In this document: in pieces, positions 1 through 5,929 of the stretch | How positions within the stretch are numbered: the stretch's first letter is position 1 | Layout of the letters: every line of letters starts with the position of its first letter | NCBI GenBank assembly: GCA_022572485.1 | Contig: JACZVU010000098.1 | Location: 1 to 9,541, forward strand | Source: Myxococcales bacterium | Lineage (GTDB): Bacteria > Myxococcota_A > UBA9160 > SMWR01 | Reading direction: 5' to 3' | DNA length: 9,541 nucleotides | Made by a program: the position numbers and the translations under genes | Notes under the pieces: model-generated | The model's input: the letters and a program-made list of their open reading frames with translations, nothing else | Told to the model about the DNA's origin: nothing | The model's database searches: none

Positions 1-2
1 GC

Positions 3-152
3 TACTACAACGCGGAACGTGTTCACACCGTGATTCGAGATGCACCAGAGGGGCGCGCCATTGAGGCTCGACCGTCACCCGGCGCGAAAGTTGTCGGACT
101 GCCACGTGTCGGTGGCCTTCACCATCGATACGTGTGGCAAGAAGCGGCGTGA
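3..152 (+). CDS. Transposase (integrase-core DDE type), C-terminal end only
   Basis: The frame is open from the window edge and gives 49 residues before a TGA at 150-152. It opens YYNAERVHTV, passes through RDAPEGRAIEARP and ends VGLPRVGGLHHRYVWQEAA. A 'YYN.ER.H......P' stretch followed by a charged linker and a terminal 'PRVGGLHHRY' block is, from memory, the usual end of rve/integrase-core transposases found in many copies in deltaproteobacterial-type genomes. The catalytic DDE residues would lie upstream, outside the window, so whether the element is intact cannot be judged. The exact IS family (IS3 or IS481 group or a relative) is not assigned. It reads rightward, opposite to nearly all other genes here, which fits an inserted element. 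Recognition is by pattern only. Confidence 0.6.
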   Translation, partial: YYNAERVHTVIRDAPEGRAIEARPSPGAKVVGLPRVGGLHHRYVWQEAA

Positions 153-382
153 TGACTCCGCTCTAGCGGCCCGAGCGGTGCCAGATTCTTCGCCGGACGG
201 AATTTGATAACGAACAGGATGCGGAATCTGCAATGGGCGACATGACGACCCCGAAACGCACCGCCCCGATCCCCGACGAAAGCGCTCCCAAGATGGGGTC
301 CACGAACTCTCGTCTCGTCGAAAAATTGACCCACGACTCAGAAGAGACAGTCACAATGAGCCGTTCTTCAGCACCCTGTTAG
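153..382 (+). mobile_element. Probable right end of the IS carrying the upstream transposase
   Basis: About 230 nt follow the transposase stop without a credible gene; the short ORFs on both strands here have no family features. Two stretches look like IS-end sequence. One reads, on the minus strand from 355, TGTGACTGTCTCTTCTGA. The other is CAGCACCCTGTTA at 369-381 on the plus strand, similar to the 'TTTTCAGCACCCTGTTA' termini I associate with several IS groups. Immediately beyond 382 the minus-strand reading becomes the coding sequence of another transposase fragment, so 381/382 is the best candidate junction. The left end lies outside the window, so terminal inverted repeats and a target duplication cannot be confirmed. 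A short palindrome-like stretch at 158-180 (CCGCT...AGCGG) has no T-run. Confidence 0.4.
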
Positions 383-503
383 GGCCTCGCTCAGCTCTTC
401 CTCGAGCACGAGCTCGATGGCCTCGAGGATCCTGTCGCATCTGCGTCTCGATGTTCTGCCGCAGACGGACCACCTCCGTCTCGTCCGTGGTCGCTTTCGA
501 CAT
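368..503 (-). pseudogene. Frameshifted N-terminal remnant of an IS256-like transposase
   Basis: An ATG at 503 is preceded by GGAGGG (511-516) at 7-nt spacing and begins MSKATTDETEVVRLRQNIET. Around 430-440 the frame breaks: a one-base shift is needed to continue into RILEAIELVLEEELSEAL, and the shifted frame then stops at 368-370 after TGC. A helix of the form 'ILEAIE.VL(E/D)EEL.EAL' is what I know from the N-terminus of IS256/mutator-type transposases, where it is normally followed by a 'RYER..RRGYRNG' block. That block is absent, and the sequence after EAL is instead the IS end described at 369-381. The likely history is an IS256-like gene cut by insertion of the plus-strand element and then frameshifted. 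A perfect TTGACA on the minus strand (541-546) lies upstream but has no good -10. Assignment rests on one short motif. Confidence 0.4.
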
Positions 504-585
504 GGCGTAGCCCTCCGATCGCCTCTTCGGCGATTCCCTTTGTCAACTCGGAAATCGTCTCGGCGCATTTCTGACTACAGGCCAT
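391..585 (-). CDS. Doubtful small ORF upstream of and overlapping the IS256-like remnant
   Basis: An ATG at 585 has GGAGAG 4 nt upstream (590-595) and opens a 64-residue frame starting MACSQKCAETISELTKGIAE. Only the first 27 or so codons are free of overlap; from 503 downwards it runs out of frame with the transposase remnant, and its composition becomes Gly/Ser/Arg-rich and shadow-like. It may be a leader ORF of the transposase, an older start displaced by frameshift, or chance. I recognise no family. Confidence 0.18.
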   Translation of the reverse strand: MACSQKCAETISELTKGIAEEAIGGLRHVESDHGRDGGGPSAAEHRDADATGSSRPSSSCSRKS

Positions 586-593
586 TTTGCTCT

Positions 594-620
594 CCGCATG
601 AAGCGGTCGTTTTTCTTTTT
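594..620 (+). terminator. Weak terminator-like hairpin and T tract facing rsmI
   Basis: CCGC (594-597) and GCGG (603-606) can pair around a 5-nt loop and are followed by TCG, TTTTT, C, TTTTT. The T tract is striking in this GC-rich DNA, but the stem is only 4 bp. It would act on rightward transcription coming out of the mobile-element debris, before it runs antisense into rsmI. The rest of the 586-669 gap shows no clear terminator for rsmI in the leftward direction. Confidence 0.22.
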
Positions 621-669
621 GCCCAAACAAAATTCTATCGCCTCTCGGCTCGCGACCGTTGAGAGATTC

Positions 670-1515
670 CTAGCGGGAACCGTGAGGTTCGCCCTTCGCT
701 GCGACGACGCGGGCGTAGATCTCGCGTTTGGGCAGGCCGGAAGACGTGGCGAGTCGATCTGAGATCTCACGAGACGAGTGGCCCTCGGCGATCAGCGCGC
801 GGATGGCTTCTTGAAGTTCGTCTTCGATCGGTACCACCGTCGCGTCGCGTGCTCCCGCGACGACCAGGGTAAACTCACCCCGGGCGCCCTCTTCGAAATG
901 TTTCGCCAACTCGCTCAGTGATCCTCGGGCAACTTCCTCGTACATCTTCGTGAGCTCCCGGGCCACACAGGCCCGGCGATCCCCGAACGCCTCTTGCAGG
1001 CGCGCGAGTGTCTTGGCAACGCGGCGCGGGGATTCGAAGAAGATCAACGTATCCCGCCGATCGCGCAGCGATTCGAGCACGCGATCACACTCGCCACTGC
1101 GGCGCGGCAGGAACCCCACGAAGGTGAATGGCACCGCGGGCAGTCCTGACACAGCAAGGGCAGCCAACAGCGCGGACGCTCCGGGTATGGGCACCACACT
1201 GTGGCCCGCTTCCAACGCGGCGGCGACCAGGCGATCGCCCGGATCCGAGATCAGCGGTGTTCCGGCATCTGAGACGAGCGCGACATTGCCCCCGCTGTCG
1301 AGTACCGCCAGCACCTTCGCGGCGCGCGCGGCTTCGTTGTGGGCGTGCAGTGAAATCGGCTGAGCGGAAATGCCATGTCGATCGAGCAGCACCCGGGTCC
1401 GACGCGTGTCCTCGGCGAGCACGAGTTCAGCCTCTTCCAGCACCTTCAGCGCGCGCAAACTCACATCTTCGAGGTTACCAATTGGTGTCGAAACGAGGTA
1501 AAGGGCGCTCACCAT
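670..1515 (-). CDS. rsmI: 16S rRNA (cytidine(1402)-2'-O)-methyltransferase RsmI
   Basis: The 281-residue product is a full-length member of the SAM-dependent tetrapyrrole-methylase-fold family that 2'-O-methylates C1402 of 16S rRNA at the P-site decoding region, together with RsmH. Family motifs in order: STPIGNLEDVS at 9-19, AEDTR at 34-38, VSDAGTPLISDPG at 81-93 (SAM-binding Gly-rich turn), PIPGASA at 109-115, GFLPR at 134-138, FFESPRR at 159-165 and ARELTKMYEE at 185-194. The C-terminal ~60 residues form the usual small helical domain. The ATG at 1515 overlaps the mtnA stop by 7 nt (1509-1515), implying translational coupling to mtnA. It is the last gene of the mtnP-apt-mtnA-rsmI run and borders the mobile-element remnants. 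No key motif is missing. Confidence 0.96.
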   Translation of the reverse strand: MVSALYLVSTPIGNLEDVSLRALKVLEEAELVLAEDTRRTRVLLDRHGISAQPISLHAHNEAARAAKVLAVLDSGGNVALVSDAGTPLISDPGDRLVAAALEAGHSVVPIPGASALLAALAVSGLPAVPFTFVGFLPRRSGECDRVLESLRDRRDTLIFFESPRRVAKTLARLQEAFGDRRACVARELTKMYEEVARGSLSELAKHFEEGARGEFTLVVAGARDATVVPIEDELQEAIRALIAEGHSSREISDRLATSSGLPKREIYARVVAAKGEPHGSR

Positions 1516-2621
1516 TCGGGCACTTTACCCGCACGCTCAGGAAAGAGGCCGATGAGCCCCGCCCTGGAAGCCTCACACACACCGCGCTCGGTGATCAAGC
1601 CCGTCACCAATCGCGCTGGTGTTACGTCAAAGCCCGGATTCGCAACGGGGCTCGACACCGGCAAGACCGTGACCTCGACCATGTCGCCATCCGCGGTGCG
1701 GCCGCGAACATGGCGCAACTCGGAGCCGTCGCGTTCCTCGATCGGAATTTCGGCGATTCCATCAGAGAGCGTCCAATCGATACTCGAAGAGGGAAGCGCA
1801 GCGTAGAACGGGATTGCGTTGTCGCGCGCAGCGAGCGCCTTCAGGTAGGTGCCGATCTTGTTGCAGACATCTCCGGTCGCCGTCGTCCGATCGGAACCCG
1901 TGATGCACAGATCCACTTTCCCGCGCTGCATCAGGTGGCCGCCTGCGTTGTCGGCAATGACGGTGTGGGGCACGCCGTGCTCACCGAGTTCCCAGGCCGT
2001 GAGGCTCGCCCCCTGATTGCGCGGGCGGGTTTCATCGACCCAGACGTGAATCGGAATTCCCCGATCGTGGGCGAGATAGACCGGTGCGAGCGCCGTCCCC
2101 CAGTCTACGGTCGCGAGCCATCCGGCGTTGCAGTGCGTCAGGACGTTCAGCGGATTCCGCTCGGGCCGCCTTTCGCGCAATGCTTCGATCAAGCGAAAAC
2201 CGTGCTCGCCAATCGCCCGGCAATTTTCGACATCCTCATCGCAGATTTTGGCGGCGCGCTCGTAGGCGCACGCTTCGCGCGCAGCGGGCGGAACATCGTG
2301 CAACGCCAAGCGCATTTCCTCGAGCGACCAGCGCAGGTTCACGGCCGTCGGTCGCGTCGCGAGCAGGTCTTCGATCGCGCGCTTCAACGAGAGGTCTGAA
2401 GGCTCCTCTCGCATCTGGAGGCCGACCCCATAGGCGGCAGTCGCACCGATCAACGGCGCGCCGCGAACGCGCATCGAGCAAATCGCTTCGACGGCGTCGG
2501 CGAGATTGCGCAATTTCCGTGTGACGAAGCGGTGGGGAAGGAAGGTCTGATCGATGATTTCGACGCTGCGGCCGTCTGCGGCCAGCTGGATGCTGCGGCG
2601 AACGACGCCATCGACCTTCAT
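1509..2621 (-). CDS. mtnA: S-methyl-5-thioribose-1-phosphate isomerase MtnA
   Basis: Converts 5-methylthioribose-1-phosphate to 5-methylthioribulose-1-phosphate in methylthioadenosine salvage; the fold is related to eIF2B alpha subunits. From the ATG at 2621 the protein has 370 residues and begins MKVDGV, the usual start for the family. A GTG at 2630 would add three residues, but GGGGTGGG lies just ahead of the ATG as its ribosome binding site. Visible motifs: RGAPLIG at 53-59, HCNAG at 163-167 with the expected catalytic Cys164, VDETRPRNQGASLTAWEL at 195-212, TGSDRTTATGDVCNKIGTY at 241-259 with the expected catalytic Asp244, and NPGFDVTPA at 329-337. The family often has GADR where this has GSDR. 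It sits directly after apt (31-nt gap). MtnA differs from eIF2B-type homologues by the Cys/Asp pair, both present here. Confidence 0.95.
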   Translation of the reverse strand: MKVDGVVRRSIQLAADGRSVEIIDQTFLPHRFVTRKLRNLADAVEAICSMRVRGAPLIGATAAYGVGLQMREEPSDLSLKRAIEDLLATRPTAVNLRWSLEEMRLALHDVPPAAREACAYERAAKICDEDVENCRAIGEHGFRLIEALRERRPERNPLNVLTHCNAGWLATVDWGTALAPVYLAHDRGIPIHVWVDETRPRNQGASLTAWELGEHGVPHTVIADNAGGHLMQRGKVDLCITGSDRTTATGDVCNKIGTYLKALAARDNAIPFYAALPSSSIDWTLSDGIAEIPIEERDGSELRHVRGRTADGDMVEVTVLPVSSPVANPGFDVTPARLVTGLITERGVCEASRAGLIGLFPERAGKVPEW

Positions 2622-2652
2622 CGATCCCACCCCGGCGCCCGGATCGGGCGCC

Positions 2653-3180
2653 TCACTCCCCCGCGAAGGAGCAGATCGACACGACCCGGCGGCTGTCGGT
2701 CTCGATCTGACTGCGTCCGCCGAGATCGGGCAACTCGATCACGAACGCGCAGGCTTCGACTTTGCCCCCGATCTTTTCGATGACCCGGATGGCGGCCTTC
2801 GCGGTACCACCGGTGGCGATCAGGTCGTCGATCAACAGAACCCTTTCGCCCGCCTGGATCGCATCGCGGTGTACCTCGACCCGATCGGTGCCGTACTCGA
2901 GTTCGTAATCCTCACCCACGGTTTCCCACGGCAGCTTGCCGGGCTTGCGAATCGGTACGAATCCGACGGAAAGCTCCATCGCGACCGCGAGCCCAAAAAT
3001 GAAGCCACGCGCCTCGACGCCCGCAACCTTCTGGATTTGATCGCCGCCAAAGGGCTCTGCGAGCTGTTCGACCGTGGAGCGAACTCCGGCGGGATTGAGC
3101 AGCAGCGTCGTGATGTCGCGAAACTGGACACCGGGCTTGGGGTGGTCGGGGATCGTTCGAATCAGCGCTTTGATGTCCAT
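2653..3180 (-). CDS. apt: Adenine phosphoribosyltransferase Apt
   Basis: Makes AMP from adenine and PRPP in the cytosol. The 175-residue length is typical. Motifs: PDHPKPGVQFRDIT at 11-24, EARGF at 56-60, RKPGKLPWE at 78-86, and the PRPP-binding loop VLLIDDLIATGGTA at 114-127 with the paired acidic residues. The ATG at 3180 has a GAGG about ten nt upstream. Its place between mtnP and mtnA makes functional sense: MtnP releases free adenine from methylthioadenosine and Apt returns it to the nucleotide pool, pulling the phosphorolysis forward. It lies 109 nt downstream of mtnP and 31 nt upstream of mtnA, so co-transcription is likely but not shown. Confidence 0.96.
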   Translation of the reverse strand: MDIKALIRTIPDHPKPGVQFRDITTLLLNPAGVRSTVEQLAEPFGGDQIQKVAGVEARGFIFGLAVAMELSVGFVPIRKPGKLPWETVGEDYELEYGTDRVEVHRDAIQAGERVLLIDDLIATGGTAKAAIRVIEKIGGKVEACAFVIELPDLGGRSQIETDSRRVVSICSFAGE

Positions 3181-3201
3181 GGAATGCGGCCTCGTGCTCG
3201 A

Positions 3202-3267
3202 TGCGGTGCGAACCGCACGGGGTGAATGGGCCCTCTGTTCGGAATTTCGCTACCGCCCCCCGGGCGG
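3202..3267 (-). other. Two hairpins in the mtnP-apt intergenic gap
   Basis: The 109-nt gap between mtnP and apt can form TGCGGT/ACCGCA (3202-3207 with 3212-3217, 4-nt loop) and CCGCCC/GGGCGG (3253-3258 with 3262-3267, 3-nt loop). Neither is followed by a T-run on the minus strand, so they are poor intrinsic terminators. They could be mRNA-stabilising or processing structures, or chance in GC-rich DNA. No other element is visible in the gap. Confidence 0.3.
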
Positions 3268-3289
3268 ATCCGACAGTCCGGGACTTATT

Positions 3290-4171
3290 CTACAAGATGC
3301 GGCCGGCCACGGCGTCGAGTTTACGGGTGATCTCCCGCGTTCGCGCCTCAGGCGGGGTGATCACAGCCGCGTCCAGCACCCGATCGCAGCCCTCCGCACA
3401 CGGGATCGCTCGACCGAGCAGCGCCGGCCCCACAGCGGCCACGAGCGATCGCGCCCGATCGGCGTTGTCGTTGAGAACCCGCACGATATCGCCCACCTCG
3501 ACGGCAGCGCAATCGTCCTTCCAACAGTCGTAGTCCGTGACCATCGCGACGCTCGCGTAACAGATTTCCGCCTCTCGGGCGAGCTTGGCTTCGGGCATGT
3601 TCGTCATGCCGACGACGTCGCAATCCCAGCTGCGGTAGAGGTTCGACTCCGCGCGACTCGAAAACTGTGGACCTTCCATCGCAAGGTAGGTTCCGCCTCG
3701 AACGATCGGAATTTCGAGCGATTGCGCCGCTGACTCGAGTGCGTCGCCGAGGCGCGCGCATACCGGGCGCGCCATCGAAACGTGGGCGACAAACCCAGTC
3801 CCGAAAAATGTCCCGCTCCGAGCAAAGGTGCGGTCGACGAACTGATCCACGAGCACGAACGTGCCCGGGTTGAGTTCCTCCCGCAGCGACCCGCACGCGC
3901 TGATCGAGATCAGATCCGTCACGCCCACGCGTTTGAGGGCGTCGATATTCGCGCGGTAGTTGATCTCGGACGGGGGAATTCGATGCCCGCGACCGTGGCG
4001 GGGCAGAAACGCAAACCGCACTCCTGCGAGGTTGCCAATCCTGATCTCGTCACTCGGTGAGCCGAACGGGGACGCCACTTTTTCCCAGCGCGCATCCTGC
4101 AGGCCGTGGAACTCGTACACGCCGGATCCGCCGAGGACGCCAATCGTGAAAGGTGGGGGCGTTTCGCTCAT
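3290..4171 (-). CDS. mtnP: S-methyl-5'-thioadenosine phosphorylase MtnP
   Basis: Cleaves methylthioadenosine with phosphate to adenine and 5-methylthioribose-1-phosphate. The product is 293 residues from the ATG at 4171; the frame stays open further upstream to 4255, but this ATG has AAGGAG directly ahead and begins a normal family N-terminus. Motifs: GGSG at 14-17 (phosphate site), RHGRGH at 58-63, YRAN at 72-75, TYLAMEGPQFSSRAES at 161-176, GMTNMPEAKLAREAEICYA at 188-206 and TDYDCW at 212-217, whose Asp residues contact the purine base. The MTNMPE and TDYDCW blocks favour MTA phosphorylase over a general purine nucleoside phosphorylase, though some relatives also use inosine or guanosine. 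It is the first gene of the leftward salvage cluster and diverges from yraN. Confidence 0.94.
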   Translation of the reverse strand: MSETPPPFTIGVLGGSGVYEFHGLQDARWEKVASPFGSPSDEIRIGNLAGVRFAFLPRHGRGHRIPPSEINYRANIDALKRVGVTDLISISACGSLREELNPGTFVLVDQFVDRTFARSGTFFGTGFVAHVSMARPVCARLGDALESAAQSLEIPIVRGGTYLAMEGPQFSSRAESNLYRSWDCDVVGMTNMPEAKLAREAEICYASVAMVTDYDCWKDDCAAVEVGDIVRVLNDNADRARSLVAAVGPALLGRAIPCAEGCDRVLDAAVITPPEARTREITRKLDAVAGRIL

Positions 4172-4235
4172 CCTCTCCTTGCGTTCACTGCGGCCAGATT
4201 CGCTAGGCTGGCAATCCCCGGTCCTGGGGAATCCC
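4172..4235. promoter_or_regulatory. Divergent mtnP/yraN intergenic region
   Basis: These 64 nt must hold start signals for two opposite genes unless promoters lie inside the coding regions. Visible elements: AAGGAG for mtnP next to its ATG, a TTGCCA on the minus strand (4209-4214) resembling a -35 box but with no convincing -10, and TCCCC/GGGGA (4215-4219 with 4226-4230), whose right arm is also the best Shine-Dalgarno for yraN. The last pairing could mask the yraN ribosome binding site. No promoter is assigned with confidence. Confidence 0.35.
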
Positions 4236-4631
4236 ATGGCAGAAGCGGGCCGCACGCGGCGACGCAGTCGAAACGAACTCGGTGCGGAAGGCGAGCGGCG
4301 CGCCGCCGATCATTTGGCGGCGCGAGGTTATCGCATCGTCGGTCGCAACGTCCGGGCGGGGGGGGTCGAGATGGATCTGATCGCCCGGCGCGGCCCTCTC
4401 GTCGTCTTCGTGGAGGTGAAGACCCGGCGCGCAGGCGGGCCCGGATCTGGCGAAGATGCCGTGGACGTGCGCAAACGCCTGCGGTTGGTGCACGGCGCAG
4501 CGGCCTGGATGCACGCACAACCGCGCGGGATCCGACGGGCACGCTTCGATGTGATTGTTTGCGAGTGCAGCCGGGACGAACGCGATTGGCGGCTTCGCCA
4601 CTTCGAGGGCGCGTTTGACGCCAATGCCTGA
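4236..4631 (+). CDS. yraN: YraN-family (UPF0102) predicted endonuclease-fold protein
   Basis: The 131-residue product belongs to the UPF0102 family, whose fold resembles Holliday-junction resolvases and restriction endonucleases; the cellular role is not settled. The family pattern is clear: a start region GRTRRRSRNELGAEGERRAADHL, then GYRIVGRNVR at 31-40, the acidic core VEMDLIARRGPLVVFVEVK at 44-62 with Glu45, Asp47, Glu60 and Lys62 matching the PD-(D/E)xK-like set, and RFDV at 103-106. Most homologues have GEIDLI where this has VEMDLI; the Glu and Asp are kept. The ATG at 4236 has a GGGGA upstream, and an Arg-rich N-terminus follows. In many genomes yraN lies after rplS/rnhB on the same strand; here it faces rplS, and rnhB is not in the gap. 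It is the only complete plus-strand gene. Confidence 0.88.
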   Translation: MAEAGRTRRRSRNELGAEGERRAADHLAARGYRIVGRNVRAGGVEMDLIARRGPLVVFVEVKTRRAGGPGSGEDAVDVRKRLRLVHGAAAWMHAQPRGIRRARFDVIVCECSRDERDWRLRHFEGAFDANA

Positions 4632-4638
4632 AGACCCA

Positions 4639-4664
4639 CTCGCGGCTCGAAGGCGCCGCGCGAG
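4639..4664. terminator. Hairpin between convergent yraN and rplS
   Basis: The 36-nt convergent gap is almost filled by a stem: CTCGCGGC (4639-4646) against GCCGCG plus AG (4655-4664, two-base bulge) around an 8-nt loop. It would fold in both transcripts, as expected for a shared bidirectional terminator, but there is no clean T-run on either side, so it may instead protect 3' ends. Confidence 0.4.
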
Positions 4665-4667
4665 CGG

Positions 4668-5192
4668 CTAACGGACGGTTTCTTCGGGCTCTTCTGCCGC
4701 TTCGGCGGCGACCTCGGGAGCCGTCTCTTCGGCAGCGCTTTCCCCAATCGCGGCGTCCGCCGCAGCGCCGGGCTCGGAAGCGGCTTCCGCAGCTTCGGGC
4801 GGAGCATTCTTGGCATCCGCCGCTTCCTCAGAAATCAAACCCGACAGGTCGCGGAGCTTGGAGCGCAGGCGGGCCTTCTTGCCCCGCAGTTCGCGGAGGT
4901 AATAAAGACGCGCGCGGCGAACGTGGCCGCGCTGCTTGATCTCGAGCTTCGCAATGGTCGGAGACTCGGTGGCGAAGATCCGCTCGACGCCGATACCGTA
5001 GGACACCTTGCGAACCGTGAAGGTCGCCGAAGGCCCACCCTTTTTTCGGCGCAGCACGACACCTTCGAAAATCTGGATCCTCTCCTTCTCGCCCTCTCGA
5101 ATCCTGACGTGGACGCGGACGGTGTCGCCCGGGCGAAACGGCGGCAGATCGCGCCGAAGCGGCGTGGTGTGAGCGATGTCTATGCTTCTCAT
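4668..5192 (-). CDS. rplS: 50S ribosomal protein L19 with acidic Ala/Glu-rich tail
   Basis: L19 sits at the 30S-50S interface of the ribosome. The start at 5192 ([11 protein letters not shown]) matches family N-termini and has GGAAGGAG 10 nt upstream. It shares ATGA with the trmD stop (5189-5192). Core motifs: [22 protein letters not shown] at about 19-40, [12 protein letters not shown] at 43-54, [14 protein letters not shown] at about 61-74, and [21 protein letters not shown], ending near residue 116, the usual full length. A further 58 residues follow (117-174), rich in Ala and Glu with little else ([15 protein letters not shown], then [11 protein letters not shown]). Such tails are known on some L19 and other ribosomal proteins in high-GC lineages, but their role is unknown; it is likely disordered and acidic, the reverse of a typical rRNA-binding tail. 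It is the last gene of the operon. Confidence 0.96.
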   Translation of the reverse strand: MRSIDIAHTTPLRRDLPPFRPGDTVRVHVRIREGEKERIQIFEGVVLRRKKGGPSATFTVRKVSYGIGVERIFATESPTIAKLEIKQRGHVRRARLYYLRELRGKKARLRSKLRDLSGLISEEAADAKNAPPEAAEAASEPGAAADAAIGESAAEETAPEVAAEAAEEPEETVR

Positions 5193-5908
5193 AGCTGCTT
5201 CTCTCCTTCCCGAGCGCTCCGGGCGTCCAGCAAATCGGGCCGGCGCCGCCGAGTGGTTTCGCTCGACTGCTCCGCTCGCCACCGCGCGACCGCGCCGTGG
5301 TCTCCCGAGAGGAGAACGGGCGGCACGGCCTGGCCGCGAAATTCGGCGGGCCGAGTGTACTGCGGTCCCTCCAAAGTGGGGCCTTGAAAGGACTCCGTGG
5401 CGATGGATTCTGGATTTCCCACGACCCCGGGAAGCAGCCGAGCGAGCCCCTCGATGACCACCATAGCCGGAACCTCACCCCCCGAAAGCACGTAGTCCCC
5501 AATCGAGAGTTCCGCGTCCACAGCCAGTTCGATCGCCCTCTGGTCCACGCCCTCGTATCGCCCGCAGACGAGCACCAGCGCCTCTTCTTTCGACATGCTT
5601 GCCAAGCGGGGCTGGTCGAGCCAATCGCCCTGGGGCGAGAGCGCGATCACACCCGTCGTCCGCCCAGGGCCCTTCGGGCCCGCGAGCGCCTCGATCGCCG
5701 CCACGAGCGGTTCGGGCTTCAGCACCATCCCCGGACCCCCGCCGTACGGCGAGTCATCCACCGTCCGGTGCGGGTCTGTCGCCCAGCCACGCAGATCGTG
5801 GACCGCGACCTTCAGGTGACCCTTGCGAATCGCAATTCCGACGATCGACTCGCCGAGAAACGCCGCGAACAGGCCCGGAAAGATCGTGATGACGTCAATC
5901 CGCAGCAT
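5189..5908 (-). CDS. trmD: tRNA (guanine-N1-)-methyltransferase TrmD
   Basis: A SPOUT-class enzyme that makes m1G37 in tRNAs and prevents +1 frameshifting; usually essential and active as a homodimer. From the ATG at 5908 the protein has 239 residues beginning [14 protein letters not shown], the standard start. Motifs: [17 protein letters not shown] at 51-67, [13 protein letters not shown] at 113-125, [11 protein letters not shown] at 135-145 (trefoil-knot SAM site), PQYTRP at 182-187 and [13 protein letters not shown] at 199-211. Where E. coli TrmD has catalytic Asp169 (EDSF), this protein reads TESF, i.e. Glu172; the codon is GAG. GGGAGG is 8 nt before the ATG. Frame-compatible starts further upstream (ATG 5956, TTG 5965) lie in the repeat array and are unlikely. 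It overlaps rplS by 4 nt and is separated from rimM by 252 nt of repeats. Confidence 0.96.
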   Translation of the reverse strand: MLRIDVITIFPGLFAAFLGESIVGIAIRKGHLKVAVHDLRGWATDPHRTVDDSPYGGGPGMVLKPEPLVAAIEALAGPKGPGRTTGVIALSPQGDWLDQPRLASMSKEEALVLVCGRYEGVDQRAIELAVDAELSIGDYVLSGGEVPAMVVIEGLARLLPGVVGNPESIATESFQGPTLEGPQYTRPAEFRGQAVPPVLLSGDHGAVARWRAEQSSETTRRRRPDLLDARSAREGEKQL

Positions 5909-5929
5909 CCGCTGCACCTCCCTCAACCC
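5909..5929 (-). promoter_or_regulatory. trmD ribosome binding site, a truncated copy of the 37-bp repeat
   Basis: On the minus strand this reads GGGTTGAGGGAGGTGCAGCG plus G, then the trmD ATG. GGGAGGTGCAGCGG matches the repeat end GGGAGGCGCAGCGG at 13 of 14 positions, and GGGTTG matches the repeat beginning, with about 12 nt of the middle missing. So the functional Shine-Dalgarno lies in what appears to be a shortened seventh unit. Confidence 0.55.

Noticed and set aside
119..354. Two overlapping minus-strand ORFs of 63-71 codons in the IS tail
   Set aside because: No ribosome binding site, no recognisable motif, mutual overlap, and location in the probable non-coding end of an IS.
1128..2399. 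423-codon plus-strand ORF antisense to rsmI and mtnA
   Set aside because: Arg/Ala-rich shadow frame with no recognisable domain; both minus-strand genes beneath it have complete motif sets.
3181..3289. Riboswitch ahead of apt (e.g. purine type)
   Set aside because: The two simple hairpins do not give a three-way junction or any conserved purine-riboswitch core I can recognise.
3348..3896. 182-codon minus-strand ORF within mtnP
   Set aside because: Out-of-frame Arg-rich shadow of mtnP, which carries all MTA phosphorylase motifs in the other frame.
4203..4816. Minus-strand ORFs across yraN and the rplS tail
   Set aside because: Antisense to yraN or out of frame with rplS; Arg/Pro-rich with no family signature.
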